This document shows, piece by piece, positions 57,759 to 64,000 of a stretch of 64,000 nucleotides of DNA; position 1 is the first letter of the stretch, and the number at the start of each line of letters is the position of its first letter. The position numbers and the translations under genes are program-made. Source of the stretch: an uncultured Pelagibacteraceae bacterium (GTDB taxonomy: Bacteria; Pseudomonadota; Alphaproteobacteria; Pelagibacterales; Pelagibacteraceae); contig CAJWPG010000002.1 in assembly GCA_913045275.1 (NCBI GenBank), positions 25,695-89,694 of the forward strand, in the 5' to 3' direction. The notes beneath the pieces are model-generated. The model ran no database searches. It worked only from the letters and a program-made list of their open reading frames with translations, and was not told the origin of the DNA.

Positions 57759-57963
57759 AATTAATTATGTGATAATCATGCTTTTTATATTTTCTCATTG
57801 TTCTATAGATACAAAAAGCGGATTATGGGAAAATAAAAATATTATGAATAATGATAAAAAATTATCAGAAATTGATTTCAATAAAAAGTTAACTTTTTTT
57901 GAGTTTAAAGAAAATGTTATTTTGTATAGCAAAAAGAGTAAATTTCCAGTTATAACTAAATAA
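57751..57963 (+). CDS. Small lipoprotein-like protein, possibly a truncated remnant
   Basis: 70-residue ORF overlapping argC by eight bases and ending two bases before hom. The N-terminus is a hydrophobic signal-like segment ending at a cysteine (LFIFSHCS, residues 11-18), though the lipobox (Ser-His before Cys) is poor. The mature part is about 53 residues, charged, with no domain I recognise. The layout resembles the N-terminal end of a longer envelope lipoprotein that has lost its body; that is speculation. It fills a tight slot between two real genes, which favours it being expressed. Confidence 0.5.
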   Translation: MHKINYVIIMLFIFSHCSIDTKSGLWENKNIMNNDKKLSEIDFNKKLTFFEFKENVILYSKKSKFPVITK

Positions 57964-57965
57964 TT

Positions 57966-59255
57966 ATGAGTAAAACTTTTAACATAGCAGTTGTAGGATT
58001 GGGTCAAATTGGTTCATATTTATTAAATGAATTGAATACAAAAAAAAAAGATATTCAGAATAAAACTGGAAAAAAAATTAATATTGTTGCTATTTCTGCT
58101 AAGAATAAAAATAAAAAAAGATCTTTTAAAATTAATAAAAAAATTTTTTATTCAAATCCTTTAGAAATAATTAAAAAAAAAAAAATAGATATATTATTTG
58201 AAGCAATTGGTTCTTCTGATGGAATGTCAAAAAAAATTGTGGAAACAGCTTTAAAAAATAAAGTTCACGTTATTACTCCCAATAAAGCATTAATTTCTAA
58301 ACATGGTGATTATCTTTCAAAAATAGCAGAAAAAAATAATGTTAATTTAGAATTTGAAGCATCTGTTGGAGGCGGCATTCCTATATTAAGAACTATTAAA
58401 GAAGGTCTAGCTACAAATAAAATTTCCAAAGTTTATGGAATTTTAAATGGTACTTCTAATTATATACTTTCAGAAATGGAAACCACAAAAGATAGTTTTT
58501 CAAATGTACTAAAAAAAGCTCAATTATTAGGATATGCTGAACCAGTTAATCCAAAACTAGATTTAAATGGTTATGATGCTTTAGCTAAAGTTAAAATACT
58601 TTCATCACTTGCATTTAATAACAAAATCTCATCCACGAACAATTTAATGGAAGGTATAGAAAATATTGAAAGTAAAGACTTTGAAATTGCAGATCAGTTA
58701 AATTTCAAGATTAAACTTTTAGGGATAACTGAATTGATAAATAATCGTTTATTCGAAAGAGTCCACCCATGTTTAGTTAAAAAGAATACTTATATTGGCA
58801 ATGTTAATGGAGTTATGAATGCAGTTATATTGGAAGGTTATCCAGTTGGCGAAAGTGTATTACAAGGTGAGGGAGCAGGTCCTGGACCAACATCTTCTGC
58901 ATTAATGTCAGATCTTCTATCTATCTTGAGAGGTAATATTAAATATCCTTTTGGGATTTCTGATAAAAAAAGAAACAAAATTAGAATCTATGATTTAAAT
59001 AAATCTTCAAACTCGCTTTATATTAGACTTGAAGTTAAAGATAAACCTGGAGTTCTATCAATAATTACAAAACAATTAGCAAAGTATAAAATTTCTGTAC
59101 AAAGGTTAATTCAAATACCTGATCATAAAAAAAAAACTGCATCTATAGTAATTATTACTCATGAAGCAAATGAATTAAACAGTAAAAAATGTATAAAATC
59201 ATTTAATGTTAACAAGAATATATTAAAAAATCCTGTCTTGATAAGACTTTTTTAG
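57966..59255 (+). CDS. hom: Homoserine dehydrogenase
   Basis: Reduces aspartate semialdehyde to homoserine for threonine and methionine (homoserine also feeds the O-acetylhomoserine used by MetY). The NAD motif VVGLGQIGSYLL is near residues 9-20, ITPNKALIS near 102-110, GILNGTSNYIL near 157-167 and GYAEPVNPKLDLNG near 190-204. A C-terminal ACT regulatory domain (from about 345, RLEVKDKPGVLS) is present. The length of 429 is normal. A run of 13 adenines sits at 58173-58185 inside the gene. Confidence 0.96.
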   Translation: MSKTFNIAVVGLGQIGSYLLNELNTKKKDIQNKTGKKINIVAISAKNKNKKRSFKINKKIFYSNPLEIIKKKKIDILFEAIGSSDGMSKKIVETALKNKVHVITPNKALISKHGDYLSKIAEKNNVNLEFEASVGGGIPILRTIKEGLATNKISKVYGILNGTSNYILSEMETTKDSFSNVLKKAQLLGYAEPVNPKLDLNGYDALAKVKILSSLAFNNKISSTNNLMEGIENIESKDFEIADQLNFKIKLLGITELINNRLFERVHPCLVKKNTYIGNVNGVMNAVILEGYPVGESVLQGEGAGPGPTSSALMSDLLSILRGNIKYPFGISDKKRNKIRIYDLNKSSNSLYIRLEVKDKPGVLSIITKQLAKYKISVQRLIQIPDHKKKTASIVIITHEANELNSKKCIKSFNVNKNILKNPVLIRLF

Positions 59256-59257
59256 AT

Positions 59258-60157
59258 ATGGATTTATATCTAAAGTTATTTGAAGTAATATTTCCAGTAT
59301 TTTTTATTGTAGGAATTGGATATTTTTTAGGTAAAAAAAATCCAAGTTTAGATACTTCGTTTATTACTGATTATGCTGCCAATTTTGGAACTCCTTCTTT
59401 AATTATTTTTGCCTTAACTTCCACAGGAATTACATTTGCTATTTTTGCTGAATATTTTATTTATGCATTAATATTACTCACAAGTTTTGGAATTATAGGA
59501 ATAATATTTCTTATATTAATGAAAAAGGACTATATTAGAGAATTACCTCCTTTTATACTACCTAATACAGGTAATATGGGCATTCCTATTTGTTTATTTG
59601 CGTATGGCAAATTAGGAATGGGGGTTGCGGCAGCAATATCATCTCTTGTAGTTTGTTTACATTTTACTTTAAATGTTTTTTTGGCAAAAAAAGAATTTGA
59701 CTTTAATGTTGTAATAAAAAGCACTTCTTTTTATGTAATATTAATTACTGTTGGTTTTTTATATTTTGAAATCGCAATGCCACAATTTGTTTTGAATACA
59801 GTAATGCTTTTGGCTTACTCAATGATAGTACTTATTTTAATGTCTTTGGGTATAGCTTTAACTCAAATGAAGGTTTTTTCTTTCAAATCAGCTTTCATAT
59901 CATCAATTGGAAGAGTTATAGTAGGTCCAATAATTGGATTTGTACTTATTAAAATTTTTAATTTATCAGGATTTGCTGCTGGCGTTCTGCTGATTCAATC
60001 TTCAATGCCGAGCGCTATTTTATGTTATTTAGTTGGCTCAATGTATTCACCCAAAAAAATAGTAGATAACATTTCAAGCATGATTGTAGTGTCCACCCTT
60101 ATGTCATTAGTAACTGTTCCAATTACAGTATTTATTGCTTTAAAATATTTTAGTTAA
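59258..60157 (+). CDS. AEC (auxin efflux carrier) family transporter
   Basis: About ten hydrophobic helices over 299 residues. The family features PNTGNMGIPICLFAYG near 104-119 and the second-half SSMPSAILCYLVGSMY near 249-264 are visible. Bacterial members move malonate, malate or similar small organic acids; the substrate here is unknown. It follows hom by two bases and precedes another permease by five bases. Confidence 0.88.
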   Translation: MDLYLKLFEVIFPVFFIVGIGYFLGKKNPSLDTSFITDYAANFGTPSLIIFALTSTGITFAIFAEYFIYALILLTSFGIIGIIFLILMKKDYIRELPPFILPNTGNMGIPICLFAYGKLGMGVAAAISSLVVCLHFTLNVFLAKKEFDFNVVIKSTSFYVILITVGFLYFEIAMPQFVLNTVMLLAYSMIVLILMSLGIALTQMKVFSFKSAFISSIGRVIVGPIIGFVLIKIFNLSGFAAGVLLIQSSMPSAILCYLVGSMYSPKKIVDNISSMIVVSTLMSLVTVPITVFIALKYFS

Positions 60158-60162
60158 ACTTA

Positions 60163-61011
60163 GTGAAAGCAATTATTTTAAATTTATCTGCTTGGGTAAT
60201 GCTTCCAATAATGGATGGTTTTGCAAAATATCTAAGTTCGACATTGCCAGTTTTACAAATTACTTGGTCTAGGTATTTTTTTACAGTTGTAATTGTTTTA
60301 CCAATTATGTTAGTTTTTTTTAGAAAAAATCTTACCTGGACTGAACAACCTAAACTTCAATTAATTAGAGGATTATTATTATTCTGTGCTAATATTTTAT
60401 TTTTTTATTCAATATCAATTATATCTTTGGCTAAAGCTCTTACATTAGCTTTTATATCTCCCTTAATTGTAACTGCTTTGTCTCCAATTTTATTAGGTGA
60501 GAAGGTGGGATTCAGAAGATGGGCAGCCGTTATTACAGGATTTATTGGATCGTTAATTGTTATTAGACCGGGTTTTCTAGAAATAAATTTAGCAAGTATA
60601 GCTGCATTAGGAACAGGAGTTCTGTATGGTTTTTATTTAATTGTTACTAGAAAATTACATAATTCAGACAGTCCACTTTTAACACTTCTGTTAACGGGTG
60701 TAGTAGGGATTATTATAGGTTCAATGATTATGCCTACTGTATGGGTGCAACCAACTATTACTGAATGGTATATGATGTTTGCTATTGGTTTTTTTGCTTC
60801 TATAGGTCATTTGTTCTTAATACTGTCTTTAAAGTATGCAGATGCCTCTAAATTGGCTCCATTTGCCTATTTTGAGATACTTACCAACATAATTATAGGA
60901 TATTTCTTCTTTAATCACTTCCCTGATTACTGGCATTTTCTTGGTTTATTCATAATTATAAGCTCTGGCATCTATATTTTCAGAAGGGAGATCCAAAATA
61001 ATTCCAAATGA
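60163..61011 (+). CDS. DMT-superfamily (EamA) permease, GTG start
   Basis: Two EamA repeats with about ten hydrophobic helices in 282 residues. The first has MLPIMDGFAKYLSSTLPVLQITWSRY (split across residues 13-38) and FISPLIVTALSPILLGEKV, and the second has LILSLKYADASKLAPFAYFE. Such proteins export or import metabolites; the substrate is not predictable. GTG at 60163 lies five bases after the AEC gene. It is the last gene of normal-looking chromosome before the atypical region. Confidence 0.88.
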   Translation: MKAIILNLSAWVMLPIMDGFAKYLSSTLPVLQITWSRYFFTVVIVLPIMLVFFRKNLTWTEQPKLQLIRGLLLFCANILFFYSISIISLAKALTLAFISPLIVTALSPILLGEKVGFRRWAAVITGFIGSLIVIRPGFLEINLASIAALGTGVLYGFYLIVTRKLHNSDSPLLTLLLTGVVGIIIGSMIMPTVWVQPTITEWYMMFAIGFFASIGHLFLILSLKYADASKLAPFAYFEILTNIIIGYFFFNHFPDYWHFLGLFIIISSGIYIFRREIQNNSK

Positions 61012-61476
61012 TATAGTAAATAAAGATACACTATTTAATAATGTATTACCTTATATATAGTTTATAAATCTTTGAAATTATTGCACAAATTAATATGATT
61101 AATGTAGATAATATATTACTAGAAAATATAATATTTATTATAAAGTTTTCAGTAAATAATAGATATACGTGAAAAAATAATAAAAATAAGGATTATTTGA
61201 TCTCTACATTGTAAACACTAAAAGGAACAAACTATAATCGAATACATAATTGGAATATATTGAAAAATTGGATAAATATAGCACTATTTATTGGACTTAA
61301 AAAGCGTTGCTATACTTAAATTATAGAGGTTTGCTCAATACGAATATACCGTTTAAACAGCCATAGAAGGGGTTTATTTAGTAAAAGTCGCTTATATAGT
61401 ACAACTGAAGGGCGAATATAGAAAAAGTCAAGAGAATAGGGGTCTATTAAGCAGAAAACGTTGGTATTACTAGTTT
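61012..61476. other. Gene-poor stretch of 465 bp
   Basis: No convincing coding frame was found on either strand. The first ~270 bp (to about 61290) is very AT-rich with many stops and no hairpin I would call. The last ~190 bp is less AT-rich and contains diverged repeats listed separately. Confidence 0.7.
61291..61475. repeat. Diverged ~70-bp tandem repeats
   Basis: Two stretches align by eye with an offset of 70 bp: one starting GGGGTTTATTTAGTAAAAG at 61369 and one starting GGGGTCTATTAAGCAGAAA at 61439. The hexamer-scale matches continue (GTCGCTTATAT against ACGTTGGTAT). A third, weaker copy may start near 61295 (AAAAAGCGTTGCTATACT). CGAATATA recurs at about 61341 and 61413. They are too diverged to be CRISPR or a recent duplication. 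Confidence 0.35.
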
Positions 61477-61752
61477 TTAGAGCGTAAAACCTTCATTTTT
61501 TAGGAGTTTTTTCTTGGTTTTTGTCCCACCAGGACTCGAAAAGCCACCTAGGGTACCATCAGACCTAATGACCCTATGGCAGGGTACTTTAGGTGCATAG
61601 GGGTTCTTTCCGCATGCGTTAGCCACTGCACGAGCTGATTTAGGACTATTTATGCCTATAGCTACTTCCTTATAAGTTTTAACCTTACCTTTAGGTATTT
61701 TCATGAGGTATTTCCAGACTTTTACTTGAAATTTAGTACCCTTAAGAATCAT
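61477..61752 (-). CDS. MGMT-like DNA-alkyl cysteine methyltransferase domain protein
   Basis: 91-residue protein consisting only of the DNA-binding/active-site domain of O6-alkylguanine-DNA alkyltransferase. GTKFQVKVWKYLMKIPKGK opens it, ARAVANACGKNP binds DNA in the family, and Cys58 in PCHRVIRSDG is the alkyl acceptor. ATG 61752 fits the domain boundary; a GTG at 61812 in frame would add 20 residues through a strong terminator hairpin. GC (about 43 % by eye) is clearly above neighbouring genes, and no Shine-Dalgarno is visible. Likely acquired. Confidence 0.85.
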   Translation of the reverse strand: MILKGTKFQVKVWKYLMKIPKGKVKTYKEVAIGINSPKSARAVANACGKNPYAPKVPCHRVIRSDGTLGGFSSPGGTKTKKKLLKNEGFTL

Positions 61753-61801
61753 AAAATAAAAAAACCCTGTTTCCTTGCACTTTTTAGGGTGCAAAGAACA
61801 G
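61753..61801 (-). terminator. Strong intrinsic terminator on the minus strand
   Basis: On the minus strand, CTGTTCTTTGCAC (61801-61789) pairs with GTGCAAGGAAACAG (61780-61767) as a 13-bp stem with one bulged A and an 8-nt loop, then GG and a U-rich tail (seven T, A, four T). It ends exactly before the ATG of the MGMT-like gene. No coding sequence upstream on this strand explains it. Confidence 0.75.
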
Positions 61802-61945
61802 TAGTTTGGCACGTCGTTGTATGCGCTACCGCCATGCCTTTCACTCCACGATTATAGCGCTACTCCGCAGAGTTTTCTGCCCTCTAGTCTTGAATCTCTC
61901 GATTTTTCGCTAGATGGTCAGTTAAGAGTTGCCTCTTAATTCATT
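61767..61945 (-). ncRNA. Candidate structured non-coding RNA
   Basis: About 180 bp with GC near 47 % in an AT-rich genome and no plausible protein on the minus strand. Hairpins read 5-prime to 3-prime on the minus strand: TTAAGAG-GCAA-CTCTTAA (61939-61922, GNRA loop), GCAGA-AAAC-TCTGC (61880-61867), and GCGCTA paired with TAGCGC (61860-61855 with 61828-61823), then the intrinsic terminator. I could not match it to tmRNA, RNase P, SRP or 6S RNA. The 5-prime end and promoter are uncertain. Confidence 0.45.
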
Positions 61946-62006
61946 TTTGACAATATCAGAGTGAATAGGTTGTATGTATCACTTTATTGTTGAATTTATT
62001 AAGATT

Positions 62007-62020
62007 TTCACAGGTGTGAA
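62007..62020. repeat. Short inverted repeat TTCACA-GG-TGTGAA
   Basis: Two perfect 6-bp arms separated by GG at 62007-62020. It lies about 315 bp upstream of the tyrosine recombinase and about 60 bp upstream of the candidate RNA on that RNA's strand, so it could be an operator or a recombinase-related site. It may also be chance. Confidence 0.3.
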
Positions 62021-62038
62021 TAGTGGGGTAAAGTTAAA

Positions 62039-62203
62039 CTAAAATATTAAGAGTGAAATAAGAACCATGAATCCTATACTTATAATACCAAATATTGATG
62101 CAATTATCTTATTTTTAGTAGTTTCTTTAAGTTTTGGCCAATAATTCATTATTATGAATGTTCCAATGACTACTATAAGTACAATTATAACATATTTTGG
62201 CAT
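62039..62203 (-). CDS. Possible 54-residue membrane protein
   Basis: Open frame starting MPKYVIIVLIVVIG and ending with a second hydrophobic stretch (IIASIFGIISIGFMVLIS). The composition gives two membrane-spanning segments separated by a charged loop (KLKETTKNK), an alternation that is hard to get by chance. No Shine-Dalgarno is visible and no homologue comes to mind. It lies upstream of the candidate RNA on the same strand. Confidence 0.45.
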   Translation of the reverse strand: MPKYVIIVLIVVIGTFIIMNYWPKLKETTKNKIIASIFGIISIGFMVLISLLIF

Positions 62204-62295
62204 ATTTTATTTTTCAATTAACTACTGACTATATGTTTCATTCGCTATGTTAAGATGATCTTTTGATTCTTTAATCTTTTAATCAATTTATTATA

Positions 62296-62324
62296 TTGAC
62301 ATTAATAATCACTTAATATATTAC
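62296..62324 (+). promoter_or_regulatory. Near-consensus sigma-70 promoter for the integrase
   Basis: TTGACA at 62296-62301, a 17-base spacer, and TATTAC at 62319-62324. Predicted transcription start is about 62331, six bases before the ATG at 62337. Confidence 0.6.
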
Positions 62325-62336
62325 TAACGATAATTA

Positions 62337-63311
62337 ATGGTTATCACTAGTAATTATATGAATGAGCTTGTTACAGGACTAAAATCGTTACATGAGGAAA
62401 CAATAAATAATCTCAAGAATTCAAAGTCTAATAATACTTTAAGAGCGTATAAGTCTGATTTTAAAGATTTTGTTTCTTTTTGTTCAAAACATGGTTTTGT
62501 TACTTTACCGACAGAACCTAAAATTGTCTCGCTATACCTCACGCATCTCTCAAAAAAATCTAAAATTAGCACTTTACGTAGAAGATTGGTTTCCATAAGT
62601 ACGGTTCATAAGCTAAAAGGGCATTATCTTGATATAAAACATCCAGTCATTATAGAGAACTTAATGGGTATAAAAAGATTAAAGGGTAGCATTCAAATAG
62701 GTAAAAAACCCCTATTAATCAATAATTTAAAATCTATTATTAACGTTATAAATGAACAAAAAATTGATGAAATAAAAAGACTAAGAGATAAATCAATTAT
62801 TCTTGTGGGTTTTGGAGGAGGTTTTAGAAGATCGGAATTGATAACAATTGACCATGAAGATCTAGAATTCGTGCCTGAAGGACTAAAAATAACAATAAGA
62901 AGGTCAAAAACAGACCAATTTGGTGAAGGAATGGTTAAAGGACTCCCCTACTTTGAAAATAAAATTTATTGCCCAGTTAACAATTTAAAAAAATGGTTGG
63001 AATTATCAAAAATTAAATCTGGTCCAATATTTAGACGATTTGCGAAAGGATTATCACTTACAAATAATCGATTATCAGATCAATCAGTTGTTCTACTAAT
63101 AAAAAATTATTTAAATTTAGCAGGAATTGAAAATACAAATTATTCTGGCCATAGTTTAAGATCAGGTTTTGCAACAGTAGCAGCTGAATTTGGGGCGAAC
63201 GAAAGGAGTATAATGGCTATGACAGGTCACAAAACTACACAAATGGTAAGAAGATATATTAGAGAAGCAAATATATTCAAAAATAATGCTCTTAATAAAA
63301 TTAAGTTCTAG
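62337..63311 (+). CDS. Tyrosine recombinase / site-specific integrase
   Basis: 324-residue phage-integrase-family protein. An N-terminal SAM-like core-binding domain (about residues 28-115) precedes the catalytic domain, where all active-site residues are seen: Arg164 in GFRRSEL, Lys191, His272 and Arg275 in GHSLRSG, His298 in TGHKT, and the nucleophile Tyr307 in VRRYI. No extra integron-type insertion was noticed. Its own strong promoter and its place beside surface-polysaccharide genes suggest a role in island mobility or rearrangement. It is not XerC/XerD by context. Confidence 0.92.
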   Translation: MVITSNYMNELVTGLKSLHEETINNLKNSKSNNTLRAYKSDFKDFVSFCSKHGFVTLPTEPKIVSLYLTHLSKKSKISTLRRRLVSISTVHKLKGHYLDIKHPVIIENLMGIKRLKGSIQIGKKPLLINNLKSIINVINEQKIDEIKRLRDKSIILVGFGGGFRRSELITIDHEDLEFVPEGLKITIRRSKTDQFGEGMVKGLPYFENKIYCPVNNLKKWLELSKIKSGPIFRRFAKGLSLTNNRLSDQSVVLLIKNYLNLAGIENTNYSGHSLRSGFATVAAEFGANERSIMAMTGHKTTQMVRRYIREANIFKNNALNKIKF

Positions 63312-63399
63312 AAAATACTAAATTGCCATTAACCCAATTTACTAATTTGTATGTATAAAGTAATTTTTTTTAATTATTTTTTCTAAGGTAGAAAACATA

Positions 63400-64000
63400 T
63401 TATTTATAATTAATAATATTTAAATATAATTTATATAATTTAAATTTTAACAAATTGATAAAAAAAAAATAATCTTTATTAGGGTTTTCTAAGGGACCAT
63501 CAAATTTATTAATAATCATATTTTTATTTGCGTCGTGACCAGATTTTAAAAAATTCTTTTCAAAAAAATTAATACTCATTCCCCATTTTCGTATAAAAAT
63601 TTTGTTACCTTTGCTTCCTAAATAGGTAAATAAATTTTTCGATTTTTTTCGCGTTGTTATAGATCCAAAATGATATACAGTTGAAGAGCCCAATCCTTTA
63701 AATATTCTAATATTCTCAGACCATAATTTCATCAGAAAATCAGTATCATCGCCTCCAGTAGGACTGAATTCTTCACTCCAACCACCTACTTTTTGCCAAA
63801 GATTTCTATGAATTAAGGCTGGATGTTTAGTAGAACCTTGGAAGTCAAAAGTTTTTATAGAACTTAAATTAGAAAGCAGTTTATTTTCATTAAAATTTTC
63901 AAAATTATCACCACAATCAAATTTAACTTGCCCCACACCAGGTGGTCCAACCATTGTGCCCGTTAAAAGAAAATTAATATTAGATTGTTTATCAATTTCT
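63400..64000 (-). CDS. Family 2 glycosyltransferase, 5-prime end beyond the window
   Basis: C-terminal portion of a glycosyltransferase on the minus strand; the frame is open to the window edge, so the start and the nucleotide-sugar-binding N-terminus are not visible. Seen are a HPALIHRNLWQKVGGWSEEF acceptor-side block, GGDDTDFLMKLW (the catalytic-base-like ED/DD motif of GT2 enzymes), and a downstream H in VYHFGS. The lysine/asparagine-rich tail of ~70 residues is typical of such enzymes. It suggests a surface-polysaccharide island continuing past the window. Confidence 0.8.
   Translation of the reverse strand, partial: EIDKQSNINFLLTGTMVGPPGVGQVKFDCGDNFENFNENKLLSNLSSIKTFDFQGSTKHPALIHRNLWQKVGGWSEEFSPTGGDDTDFLMKLWSENIRIFKGLGSSTVYHFGSITTRKKSKNLFTYLGSKGNKIFIRKWGMSINFFEKNFLKSGHDANKNMIINKFDGPLENPNKDYFFFINLLKFKLYKLYLNIINYK

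Larger units (their letters stand above)
61813..62336. other. Stretch of 524 bp without a well-supported gene
   Basis: Between the MGMT-like gene and the integrase. It holds the candidate RNA (to about 61945), an inverted repeat at 62007-62020, a possible 54-codon membrane ORF on the minus strand (62039-62203), and the integrase promoter (62296-62324). The part from about 61990 returns to high AT content. Confidence 0.6.

Noticed and set aside
61291..61475. CRISPR array
   Set aside because: The repeats are long, strongly diverged, only two or three in number, and no cas gene is near.
61740..62020. tmRNA gene for the SmpB encoded at 32.1 kb
   Set aside because: The block is structured and beside an integrase, but no tag reading frame ending in Ala-Ala and no tRNA-like T arm with CCA could be identified on either strand.

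Overview
This window is an AT-rich (roughly 30 % GC by eye) bacterial chromosome segment with standard genetic code (TGA and TAA both end genes), intergenic gaps of a few bases, many 1-8 bp start/stop overlaps and short proteins. Gene content (alphaproteobacterial-type heme A synthase, CBP3-family bc1 chaperone, gatCAB, K+-independent H+-pyrophosphatase, heterotetrameric sarcosine oxidase, O-acetylhomoserine sulfhydrylase) and streamlining point to a marine SAR11/Pelagibacterales-like alphaproteobacterium. That assignment is an inference from content and style; no rRNA is present to confirm it.

Layout. 1-4.3 kb: the end of the ribosomal-protein/alpha operon (secY, adk, rpsM, rpsK, rpoA, rplQ). 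4.3-8.1 kb: pseudouridine synthase, lipB, mgtE, panC. 8.1-11.1 kb: galU, ugd and an FkbM methyltransferase, a UDP-glucuronate/surface sugar group. 11.1-17.5 kb (minus): ruvX, pyrB, a dihydroorotase-like pyrC lacking the metal HxH motif, plsY, topA, ridA. 17.6-22.3 kb: gatCAB followed by an O-methyltransferase and trhO, which together could make 5-methoxyuridine at the tRNA wobble position. 22.3-28.8 kb: MATE exporter and the sarcosine oxidase operon soxBDAG (minus), with a palindrome in the promoter region it shares with a divergent tRNA-Ser(GCU). 28.9-39.5 kb: lytic transglycosylase, dapA, smpB, folK, a shortened relA/spoT, pyrE, pdxJ, acpS, lepB, rnc, recO, hemB. 39.6-49.1 kb: 2OG-oxygenase-like protein, rpiB, glyA, nrdR, riboflavin genes ribD-ribE-ribBX-ribH, nusB, thiL, hppA. 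49.1-53.5 kb: bamE, CBP3-like chaperone, rpmF, plsX, ihfA, merR, rpmG, chorismate mutase, ctaA. 53.5-61 kb: alpha/beta hydrolase, metY, rplM, rpsI, argC, a small lipoprotein-like ORF, hom, and two permeases.

From about 61.0 kb the style changes. There are two gene-poor stretches, diverged ~70-bp repeats, a higher-GC MGMT-like gene, a hairpin-rich higher-GC block ending in a strong intrinsic terminator (candidate non-coding RNA), a possible tiny membrane protein, a tyrosine recombinase with a near-consensus promoter, and a glycosyltransferase running off the end. This looks like the edge of a hypervariable island devoted to surface polysaccharide.

Recurring themes: (1) conserved neighbourhoods with the central gene missing (era between rnc and recO, dprA between plsY and topA, fabH between plsX and ihfA); (2) proteins that keep the fold but lack catalytic metal ligands (PyrC-like, the RibA half of RibBX); (3) -10 elements so close to start codons that several mRNAs may be leaderless or nearly so (rplM, integrase, relA, dapA, argC).
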